Shown here: positions 35,304 through 47,700 of the stretch, piece by piece | How the letters are laid out: each line of letters opens with the position of its first letter | How positions within the stretch are numbered: position 1 is the first letter of the stretch | DNA from: Babylonia areolata | Lineage: Eukaryota; Mollusca; Gastropoda; Neogastropoda; Buccinidae | Direction of reading: 5' to 3' | DNA length: 64,000 bases | Assembly: GCF_041734735.1 (NCBI RefSeq) | Contig: NC_134879.1 | Location: forward strand, 12,992,301-13,056,300 | Translations under genes and position numbers: made by a program | Notes under the pieces: generated by a model | Told to the model about the DNA's origin: nothing | The model's input: the letters and a program-made list of their open reading frames with translations, nothing else | Databases searched by the model: none

Positions 35304-38300
35304 TAAGGGATAGCAAAAGAGACCAAATATTCCTATTCAATAACATAAAAAAAACACACACAAAAAACCAACCAAACAAACAAAAAACCCTGATTTATCT
35401 GAAAGCAATCAAATCTGAATCATAAATGCAAAAGGTCAGTGTAAACATACATAAGTTGACAGCAGAATTCATGCAAAAGCAAAATGTGATATCAACACCC
35501 AACAATATTTTTTTTCTGACACTGCATATCTATTTCAAATTTCTGTTCAAACATTCATGAAATAAGTGAACTTAGACTGCATGTGTGAAATATACACTGG
35601 ATTTAACCTTGACAACATAATGTGAATCTCTAGTAAAATGTAGAAAAATACATATATATATATATTGACTGCAAATAGAATGCTTGGTATGCTCCCTGGA
35701 AACTGCACCAACTGATATCATTCATAAAGCCCCATTCACAAACAGCTGATTAACTCACTCTGTACGGCCAGTCCTCTCTTCTCCTCTACACAGACCCCTC
35801 GGATGTCCAGTGGGTGTCTGAATGACCCAACCTTTAGCTTCCGTCGTCAGAATTGTGGTATTCTTTGTCAACATTCACCTCTTCAGTATAAGAGCCTTCC
35901 TCTTGCAATATTTTGATGATGGTAATTGGGGTGAAACGCTGTTAACGTCGTCTCTTTCGCCGTTCGTATGGAGAGAGTTAATCTTCAAGGCCAGTGAACA
36001 GTAAACCGACAAGGTAAGGACTCAGACGACAGGATGGTGATCACATTTTCCTTCTTTTTTTTTTGTTATTTTTTGTTTGTTTGCATAGATAAATAAAATG
36101 TTGTCTTTGTCACTTGTCACAGCTACAGGCATCATACACACACACTACAAAATAGTTGGAGTTTTCTTTTAGCTTAATCTCTAAAAAAAAAAAAAAAATT
36201 AACAGGTTACTTTCAGTTGTCATTTGGACACCAGAGATACATAAAAGGCTGATATGGCACCTTTGCTTGGACACAAAGCAACAGAAAGAGACACAGAGAG
36301 AGAGAAAGAGCGAGAGAGAGAGAGAGTATTAAGACATCTTGCTACAGCGCATATTCCTGAAGAATAAGGGATAGCAAGTTTCAGTTTCAGTAGCTCAAGG
36401 AGGCGTCACTGCGTTCGGACAAATCCACACACACTACACCACATCCGCCAAGCAGATACCCGACCAGCAGCGCAACCCAACGCGCTTAGTCAGACCTTGA
36501 GAAAAAAAAAGGTGAATAAATAATAGATAAGCGGACATAAATAAGTAAATAAATAAATAAATAATAATTATAATATATAAAAAAAGGGGTAGTAGTAATA
36601 ATAATAATAATAAATAAATAAATAAATAGATATATAAATAAGACAACAATGATGATAAATAAGCAAATAAATGTAAAACATGAAGACACACATTCACACA
36701 TACACCCACACATGCATAACAGATATGCCCCAAACATGCAGTTTCACAGATATGATGGAATGCCAACAGCACCCGGTGTTCCCAGGCAGTCACCCATCCA
36801 AGTACTAACCGGGCCCGACATTGCTTAACTTCGGTGATTGGACGAGAACCGGTGTCTTCAACATGGTATGGCCGTTGGATAGCAAGAGAGATCAAGCATT
36901 CCTGACCAATAACTAAAACAAAACTGACCTAAATTATCTCAAAGCAATCAAATCTGAATCAGAAATGCACAAGACCAATGACACACACCTACAGTTTCTT
37001 TTAATCAATGAAAAGTTCAAAAGAATAAACTAGACTTACCAGGATATGGCTTTGTTCCAAAGCAGGCTTTCAAAAATCCTGGTATATCTTCCATGTATCT
37101 GAACAAACAACATATATATTTTACAAAATAAACATCTCTTTTGTCATGGTGGAAAAATGTGTCCATACATCTGTCTCACAAAGGGTATTTGGCTGAATGT
37201 CTCTATTTCTTCTCACTGGTTTATTGTCTATTCAATAGACCGTGAATTAAACTATATGTCTCTAAAGGCGTTGCAGTGAATTATCATTATTTATCTATTT
37301 TCAGTCAAAAATGCCTGCTGCCTAACAGAACAGCATCAGATAGACAGGTTTAATCTTTATTTAAAGCCATGCCTGTTGCACCAAAAGACAAATTTAAGTC
37401 ATGTTGGAAATACAAAATCATAACTCGTTTATCAAACTGAACAGTATCAGTTTTCTGTTACGTAATGGTATATATATGCAAAATGCTGTAGAAAATGATG
37501 GATCCATTTCTTATGTACTAATTCAGTGAATAATCTTTTGTTGTTGTTTTTATTTTTGTTGTTAAACAAGCCCCTTTTCTGTTGCTTTATACACATAAAT
37601 ACATGTCGTATAACAAAAACAACAAATGATAATGTTGAATTAAAAAAAAAAATGTACATGCTCTCATGATGAAGAAAAGAAACTATGGACAGATACAGAA
37701 TGCACACGTACAAATAGATATCAAAACCAAATGCATGCCTAAACTGCAATTGTTTATACAATTGCAATATAAAAAAAAAGAAAAGAAAAATAATAGTGAA
37801 AGAACAAACACAAGGCCAGTAAGAGCAAAAAACAAAAAAAAAGAGAGAGAGGAATGTGAAGAAACTGACTGTATTTTGAGGTCCCGAACACATACATATC
37901 AAAACCAATGCATGCCAAAGTTTCAGTTTCAATTTCTCAAGGAGGCGTCACTGCGTTCGGACAAATCCATATTATCATTATTATTATTATTATTGTTATT
38001 ATTATTATACTCAGCGTTTACGCCTAATCTTGAAAATAAGCCCTAGACGTTTACAAATGGAACACATATGTAAATATCAAAAAGGAAAAATTGAACACAA
38101 GATACCAAACATCACTGAAAACTATTCATCCACCTCCGCACCCCCATCCCCCATACAATACACACAAGCACATGCGCACGCACACACACAAGTCATAGTA
38201 CATAATCGTAAATAGTACACAATCAAAAATACCACCAACAAATCCTGAAACTATCACAACTCAGTCACTCACAAATAGTCACTTTAGTTCATACTGGAAA

Positions 38301-40853
38301 TGGATGATCAGTTGAGAATTAATCTAGAGGGAAAAAGGTGGGTCTTCAGACTGGATTTGAAAGATTGCAGCGAAGATGAGTGCCGGAGAGGCTGAGGAAG
38401 TTGATTCCAAAGAAAGGTGGCTTGGTATGAAAAACTGTGTTGGGCGTATGTTTTGGTTTGAGCAGGGGGGATCCTAAGCATATGGGTGTCAGAAGAAGAG
38501 CGGAGTTGGCGTGAGGGTATGTGAGGATGAATGAGATCAGAAAGATACTGTGGACCAGAAGCCTCAATGGACTTGAAACAAAGAGAGACAACTTTGTAAA
38601 TAATTCTTTCTTGAACTGGGAGCCAGTGTAAAGTATGAAGGACAGGACAGACATGATTAATTATTAGGAACAAAAGACAAGACAAGCAGCATGGTTCTGG
38701 ACTTTTTGAAGCCTAGCAATGAGATAGCTGGGTGAACCAACAAGCAGGCAATTATAATAATCCAATAATATACGCTACACCACATCTGCTAGGCAAGATG
38801 CCTGACAGCAGCATAACCCAATGTGCTTGTCAGGCCTTGATTACACGCTTATATATTTGTGTACCTATCAGAGTGGATTTCTTTTTACATAATTTTGCCA
38901 GAGGACAACACTCTCATTGCCATGGGTTCTTTTTCAGTGCGCCAAGTGTGTGCTGGACACAGGACCTTGGTCTCTTGTCTCATCCAAAAGACTAGACGCT
39001 CACTTTCTTCTTCTTCTTCTGCGTTCGTGGGCTGCAACTCCCATGTACACTCGTATGTACACGAGTGGACTTTTACGTGTATGACCGTTTTTATTCCACC
39101 ATGTAGGCAGCCATACTCCGTTTTCGGGAGTGTGCATGCTGGGTATGTTCTTGTTTCCATAACCCACTGAACTCTGACATAGATTACAGGATCTTTAACG
39201 TGCGTATTTGATCTTCTGCTTGCGTATGCACACGAAGGGGGTTCAGGCACTAGCAGGTCTGCACATATGTTGACCTGGAAGATCGGAAAAATCTCCACCC
39301 TTTACCCACCTAGGCGCCGTTACCGAGATTCAAACCCGGGACCCTCAGATTGAAAGTTCAACGCTTTAACCGCTCGGCTATTGCGCCCGTCAACGCTCAC
39401 TTTGATTTCCCAGTCTCTGTATTGGCAGCTGAGTGTCTTAACCATTCTGCCGCCTTCCTCCTTGCATGCCTAAACTACAACTGTATACACAACTGCAGCG
39501 GGAAAACCCCCCCAAAAAAAACGAAGAAAAAGAAGGAATGAAAGAAGGAACACAAGGCCAGTAAGAGCAAAAAAAAACAAACAAAAAAAACAACAACAAA
39601 AAACAAGAGAGGCAAGGCCTTCAAGACTCACTTGTGATAAATTAAGTCCCCTAGCATTAATTACAGAGTAATTTCCCTTCTTTACTATCTGCACCAAAAC
39701 GTTTGCAAAATAAATAAAAATTCCATGCTTAGCAAAAGAAGTTCCTGTGTGAACAAAAAATGATAATAATGACTCCTCTTGTTGTTGTGTCAGAATAAGA
39801 GGTCAAAGTGCCAAGTTTAGAGAATACAAAAAATATAAATATAACAGTCAATGCAGTTTGCATATAATTAGGCTTCTTTTTTTAATTTTTTTTTGGTGCC
39901 CATCCCAGAGGTGCAATATTGTTTTAAACAAGATGACTGGAAAGAACTGAATTTTTCCTATTTTTATGCCAAATTTGGTGTCAACTGACAAAGTATTTGC
40001 AGAGAAAATGTCAATGTTAAAGTTTCCCACAGACAAACAGACACACGGACACACACACACACAGACAACCAAACACCGGGTTAAAACACAGACTCACTTT
40101 GTTTACACAAGTGAGTAAAAAAAAACCAAAGAAAAAGAAGGAATGAAAGAAGGAACACAAGGCCAGTATGAGCAACAACAAAAAAAAAAAAAAGAAAAAA
40201 AGAAAAAGAAAAAAAAGGGGGAGATGTATGTGAAGACACTGACTGAATTTTGAGATCCCGAACCCTGTCCTTGTTGTTGAGGGCACTCTCCCATGGCAGC
40301 TTGCCTGTCAACCACTCCAACATGCAGTAGCCAAGGATCTCCAGATCTCCTCTTCTGGATGGATCTGCACAGGTCAGACAGGCTCCATCAGTTTAACAAA
40401 ATCAATTAAAACAAGAGAGGCAAGGCCTTCAAGACTCACTTGTGATAAATTAAGTCCCCTAGCATTAATTACAGAGTAATTTCCCTTCTTTACTATCTGC
40501 ACCAAAACGTTTGCAAAATAAATAAAAATTCCATGCTTAGCAAAAGAAGTTCCTGTTTGAACAAAAAATGATAATAATGACTCCTCTTGTTGTTGGGTCA
40601 GAATATCATATCAAAGTGCCAAGTTTAGAGAATACAAAAAATATAAATATAACAGTAAATGCAGTTTGCATATAATTAGGCTTCTTTTTTTTAATTTTTT
40701 TTGTGCCCATCCCAGAGGTGCAATATTGTTTTAAACAAGATGACTGGAAAGAACTGAATTTTTCCTATTTTTATGCCAAATTTGGTGTCAACTGACAAAG
40801 TATTTGCAGAGAAAATGTCAATGTTAAAGTTTACCATGGACACACAGACACAT

Positions 40854-40888
<35 letters not shown>

Positions 40889-43528
40889 ACCGAACACCGG
40901 GTTAAAACATAGACTCACTTTGTTTACACAAGTGAGTCAAAAAACAATTCTACTTATAAAAAGATGATGGTGCAGTAACCGAATGGCTGGAGCTCTGGAC
41001 TTTCAATCCAATGGTCTTGGTTGATTCACTTGTGAAAACAAATTAAGTCCATGTTATGACTCTACACTTTGACAAATTCATTTTCTCTGGAAATACTTTG
41101 TCTACCAATACCAGATTTGGACTGAACATAGTTGGGGAAATAAATCTTCAAAGTCATAGGACACAAGTCTCCGGATTGAGCCGCATTTCTAGATCATGAG
41201 CGGTTTATTTTGCTGAGACTTCTGGTCCAGAAATTAGTAACTGAGCTCTTCCCAGTTGCCAGAATGCGTATTTGGGTTTGAAGACAGCATGATATTGTGT
41301 TTCTTGAATCTACCATATCTCTCACTGACTGAGATTCAGTTGGCCTAGCACCAGTACACAGATCTGTGCAGATCTGGAGAAAACAGCTACAGTGTTGCCG
41401 TGTTCCTGAGGCAATGGCAACTCTCCAATATGGTGAACTTAAAAAAAAAAATCTAAAATAATGAAACACATAAAAAAAATAACATGATTTAAACGGTGTC
41501 ATCATCTCGGATACAGTAATGAAATCTTTTGATCTTGGTATTGATGCCTGGCAGAATTCAGGGTGGCGTTTTTTTTCCAATCTTTCTTGCTCAGCATGTC
41601 TGCCAGCCTACCAGTGTTTTCATCCACTTTGTGTGTGTAAACACATGCAGAAGATAAAACACAAAAATTAAATTTCAAGTTAGTTATGTATTTGGTGGGC
41701 TATGGAAACACAAGCATAGTATACACATGCAAAAGAACAAACAAACACAGACATTAAATATCAAGTTAGTTATGTATTTGGTGGGCAATGGAAACACGGA
41801 TATACCCAGCACATCATACGGCCCTGAAAACGGAATATGGCTGCCCTAACAGCTGGGTAAAAATGGTCATATATTTTTACGTAAAAGCCCACACATATAT
41901 GTGGGAGATGTAACCCACAACTGCCGAAAGAAAGAAAGAATCAAGCAGATTAACAACAATAACAATTTGTATTTGTATTTGTATTTCTTTTTATCACATC
42001 AGATTTCTCTGTGTGAAATTCGGGCTGCTCTCCCCAGGGAGAGCGCGTCGCTACACTACAGCGCCACCCGTTTCTTTTTATATTTTTTCCTGCGTGTACT
42101 TTTATTTGTTTGTTTTTCCTATCGAAGTGGATTTTTCTACAGAATTTTGCCAAGAACAACCCTTTTGTTGCTGTGGGTTCTTTTACGTGCGCTAAATGCA
42201 TGCTGCACACGGGACCTTGCTTTATCATCTCATCCGAATGACTAGCGTCCAGACCACCACTCAAGGTCTAGTGGAGGGGGAGAAAATATTGGTGGCTGAA
42301 CCGTGATTCGAACCAGCGCACTCAGATTCTCTCGCTTCCAAGGCGGACACGTTACCTCTAGGCCATCACTCTCCATTTAACTAGATCCATCAAAGTTCTA
42401 CTGTTATGGGAGACCTCAACTCAGTAATAACAAAAAAACAAAAACAAAAAAAAACAAATACAAAACAAAACACCACACACATGAAATGTTTATTATCAAA
42501 GCTTACTTTCCCCCTTTACTAGCATATAAGTTTTACAATTACTTTATGTCAATGCTAGTCTCTTGACCATTTTTATAGAAAACTTCTATCACAAGTGATT
42601 TTAAGTTCCATTTAATGTTAGTGATTAAAAAAAATCTTTTTTTCAGGGCACATAATTTATAACATTCAAAAAAATTACCACATATCCATGAAAAACAGTC
42701 AAGACATCCTGTAATTATACAAAAAAAAAAAAAACAACTGGCTAAAAAAAAAGGAAAAAAAAAGGGAGAGAGAGAGAGACAGACAGATAGATTGATATAC
42801 TCACATGCTCCCTTATGAGCATCCCGGCTGGTATATTCTATTGTTCCATCGTGTGCCCGTTTAGGATGCTCTGTGTAGGGTCTGTGACCGTCCTCTGTGT
42901 GGTAACACAATGCCAGGCCATAGTCTACCAGATACACCTGTAAAAACATACAGATAAATAAAACAACAGAGTACATTAACACTACTCACAGACAATTAAA
43001 CACATATGGGAACGGAAAACAGTGAGGGGAATTAAAAAAAAAAAAAAAAAAAAAAAACAGCATGGAAAAGGAAGAACATTCATCCAAACAGGAGTTTGTA
43101 TTATACTCCATATTTGGTGATACATATACTTACCATGTCAAACTGATGCAAACTAGGCCTATCGGTTTGCTCTGCTTGGCTAACAGTGAAAAGATGAGCT
43201 GTCTTGCCCGGTCCGCTCTTAGCCAATCAAACGCTTCTAAAAGCTATAAGCGCTGAATCATTCCTTTGGCCAAGGCTCTCCATGCCATCTTGTCAGGTTT
43301 ATGCTCTGTCTTGTCTTACGCTTTTTTTTGCTATTAAGAGTATTCATTTGGCCTGATTTTGCTGCATGCGGCTTGTGTTTATTGTATTCTTACATTCTGT
43401 GTACTCGATTCGACTCGGCCCCCTCGATTCGCTCGTTTTTCTCTACCTCTAAGTCGATCCTGTTTTTCCTTTCTCTGTTGGGGATTGGACTTTCGCTGGG
43501 TGCCTAAGCGCGGGTACTATTTCCCCTT

Positions 43529-43584
<56 letters not shown>

Positions 43585-44728
43585 GACTATGTTATGCAGC
43601 TTATATGAAAGCGTGTAATTTTCATGCAAATAAAGACCACAATGGATTTGATTAAACACAGAAAATACTGCCATACACTGTTTGCGGTAAACCCTCTGAA
43701 ATTATCAAGTGTACTACAATGAGCACACTGGTTCAAAAACATTTTTTTCTTTGTCATCCAATTTTAATAAGTCAACATTTTGCAATAAAATGAAATTGAA
43801 ATCTTCAAAGATCTTCTTTCTTTCTGTCTTAGGATACTACATTTGAAAACATAAGTATGTGTCAGTTGTACAGACATTCAATCTATTGTTTAATTTCCCT
43901 TGTTTTTGGGGGTGCATGTGGAAAATACAACAACAAAGAAAGAAAGAAACAAACAAACAAACATCTTTCTTACCGTCATTTCCATTCTTCGACCAGAATC
44001 GCAAACATCTAAAGAGTAACCTGAGAGAATATGTCCAAATTAACTCTCTCCATATGAACGGCGAAAGAGATGACGTTAACAGCGTTTCACCCCAATTACC
44101 ACCATCAAAATATTGCAAGTGGAAGGCTCTTATACTGAAGAGGTGAATGTTGACAAAGAATACCACAATTCTGATGACGGAAGCTAAAGGTTGGGTCATT
44201 GAGACACCCACTGGACATCCGAGGGGTCTGTGTAGAGGAGAAGAGAGGACTGGCCGTACTGAGTGAGTTAACCAACTTTTTCTATAGAATATTGTAAATG
44301 TATTTATACCTTTATCTGATAACAGATAATAAAAAACAAAGCTGCAATCAAGTAGCAAAGATATATATATATAAAGGAAGTTGTACCTCTCTGGTCAATC
44401 CTTACGAAAATGAAGACAAAGTTGTTTGACAATATTTTACCACCAGTGTGAAGAGTTCACCTACCTGGTTCAAATCTGTTTTTCCGTTACTAAACCCCAA
44501 CAGTATGTTCGCTGCCTTGATGTCAGCATGACAATAGCCTTTGTCATGAATGTACTCCAATGCATCCAACTGTGAAGAAGAGAATATATCAGCAGAGATA
44601 TTATCAGAAACTACATATCCATGCACTTGAGTGTATTCTGTGTGTTCACGTGTGTGCGTCTGCGCTTTTCAAACTTAAACATTCAGCATCATAATTGTGC
44701 ATTGCAGAATGGTAAAAATCACAAACTG

Positions 44729-44774
<46 letters not shown>

Positions 44775-47700
44775 AAACCCCAGCTCATGAGGGCATATCT
44801 ATCAGTGACTGTCTTGTCAGCAAGGCACCAAATTTCACAGCAGCATCACTGGTTATTTTCTGAAAAGACTTACACAGGGATGGTTTCCTCCACCACAAGT
44901 GACTGGGACTGATGAGATGATGATATGAGTACTTATATAACACATATCCCTGGTCAGAGACCAAGCTCTAAGTGCTTTACAAACACAGGGTCATTTGCAT
45001 AACAGGCTGCCTGCCTGGGTAGAGCTGACTGACAGCTGCAATTGGGCGATCATCATTCGTTTCCTGTGTCATTCAATCAGGTTTCAGTGACACACACATA
45101 TACACTCAGACATGAATGCTGACATGATTACAGGATCTTTAACGTATGTATTTGATCTTCTGTGTGCGTATACACATGAAGGGGGTTCAGGCACTAGCAG
45201 GTCAGCGTATGAGTTGACCTAGGATATTGGAAAAAAATCTCTACCCTTCACCCACCAGGCACCATTACCGAGATTCATGTATACACACGAAGAGGGTTCA
45301 GGCACTACCAGGTCTGAGCATGTGTTGGCCTGGGAGATTGGAAAAAATCTCTACCCTTCACACACCACCAGGTACCGTTACCTAAATATTTGAACCCAGG
45401 ATGCTCAGATTGAAAGTCCAATGCTTTAACTACTTGGCTTGACATTTTTTTCTCTTATAGATTTACCAACACTGTCGCAGACACTCATGTGTTGCATAAA
45501 AGCCCGATTTCTCACCATTCGGACACCGACAGCCAGCACGGTTTTCTCGGGAAGGGAGCGGCCTCTCTGCTCGAAGAGTTTCTGCAGGTTGAAGCCGAGA
45601 CGTTGCAGGACCAAGAAGCGATGCTGGCGGTGACCTCTCTGGTGCTGACCTGACCCCAGGAACTGGGGCACTCCCAGGTATTGCAGCCCCCTCCTCCTCG
45701 TCCACCCCTGTACTGCACACACCACACACACAAGATGTCAGCCAAAGAAGGGGAAAAAAATCAGCAAGTTGATTGTGAAGTAGAAGAATAAGATGAAAGC
45801 AGAAGAACTCAACAATGTCAACACACTCAACATTTATAGTTGGAATCGCATACATAAAGAAATGAGAGATATGTCCAATAACTCTTTTCCATCATGAAAG
45901 CGCAAAAGTGTACGTTAAAAGGTTCCTTCACATCAAAACATTGCAATCGCAAGCTCTTTCGAAGGGTGATGTTACAAAAATACCACATTTCCAGAACAAA
46001 GTTGGGTCATTGAACCCCTCACTTGACCATCAGGTTGTTGAGTAGTAGTTGCCTACGATTAGTTATACCAACATGTTTACTATAGAATGTTTGTAAAGTG
46101 CTGATTTATACCTTTATTGTCACAGATATAGTGCACTGGATATAAATAGGAATTACTTTGTCATCTAATGAAAAATTTTGACATAATTTTACACCATAGA
46201 CCACCTGTACAAATGTTTTTTTATACCAACAGTATGTTCGCTAGCTCTGAGTCACATACAATAGCTTGTATGTGTCTAATGCTCAACTGAAGAGATATCA
46301 GCAGAGTTTATCAGTAAACTACAATCCATGCCTGGTTATCTGTTGTTACACTGGTGGTGCGCTTTCAAGTAAAGCATTAAATTGGCAGCGTTAAAAACCA
46401 ACTGAACACACCCCACACCGAAACAAAACCACCCAACCCAGCTAGAGGATATATTATGACTTCTTTCAGCATGGCATTACACACACAGGGTATTTACTGT
46501 AAGATTTAACCGGGATGGTTTCCTCAAGTGACGTGTGACTGATGAGTGTGATATGAGTACTTTGTAGATCTTGGTGAGAGTCTGTGTTTACATTAAAGTA
46601 TTTGCAAAGCCCTGCATGTGACGATGACATGCCATGGCAATATCGTTTGTCTGTGTCATCAATAGGTTTCAGTGCAAACACCACTGATAGCTGACAATGA
46701 TTACAGATTTTAACTAGTATTTGATTCTTGTATGCTATACACACAAGGGGTTCAGGCACTAGCGGTATTGTAATATTGACCTAGGAATGAAAAATCTCTA
46801 CCTTCACCCACTGCATTACGAATTCATGTTTACACCGAAGGTTCAAGGCACTTAGCATCTGTCATGTTTGACCTGACAATCAGAAAAATCTGTACTTCAA
46901 CACACAGTCGTTACTAATTGTTGAAACCCAGGAAGCTCTTGTAAGCCAATGCATTTAACTATTGCTTGACACTTTTTTCTTTATAGATTACCAAACACTG
47001 TCGCAGTATTACATGTATTGATAAATGCCGGATTTTATCACATTCGAACACGACAGCCGCCCGGTTTTTCTTGGAATGTTTGCGGTTCTCTTATCAGCTA
47101 GAAGAGTTTCTGCATTTGCTAAGCACGTGACGTGCAGACCAAGAGCATGCTGGCGGTGACTCTTGTGCGACTGACCAGGAATTGGGCCGTACCCAGTATG
47201 ACACCCTCCTCTCGTCCACACTGTACTGCACACACCATACACACACACACAAGATGTCAGCCAAAGAAGGGGAAAAAAATCAGCAAGTTGATTGTGAAGT
47301 AGAAGAATAAGATGATGAAGCAGAAGAACTCAACAATGTCAACACAGCTCAACATGTTGATAGTGGTAACTCAGCTTTAAAAAAAAAAGAGGAAGATGAA
47401 GTCACAGTACTTTGTTCCATCAGCACAAAGCAAACAAGTGTTAATGTTAAAAGGTCTTTCGCTTCATCAGGTCTCCGCACTCAGCTCTTTCAGATCTGGC
47501 CTTAAAACCCACCTCTTCCCAAGATAGACTCCCTCTCAAGGCCTGACTAAGCACGTTGGGTTACGCTGCTGGTCAGGCATCTGCTTGGCAGATGTGGTGT
47601 AGCGTATATGGATTTGACTGAACACAGTGACACCTCCTTGAGCTACTGATACTGATACCGATACTGATACTGATGATGATGAACGGTGACTGGGATGGTG

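Noticed and set aside
36760-36876. Functional 5S rRNA gene
   Set aside because: It runs directly into a SINE body, lacks a terminator, and lies within a 10-base target-site duplication.
39340-39393. tRNA gene (and similar places at 13790-13866, 31411-31490, 48540-48597, 52475-52550)
   Set aside because: These are tRNA-like heads of SINE1 and SINE2; the cloverleaf is degenerate and each is followed by a shared SINE body.
47009-47248. A second VRK1 exon (gene duplication or mutually exclusive exon)
   Set aside because: The similarity comes from the noisy duplicate block; indels break it throughout and no intact splice sites remain.
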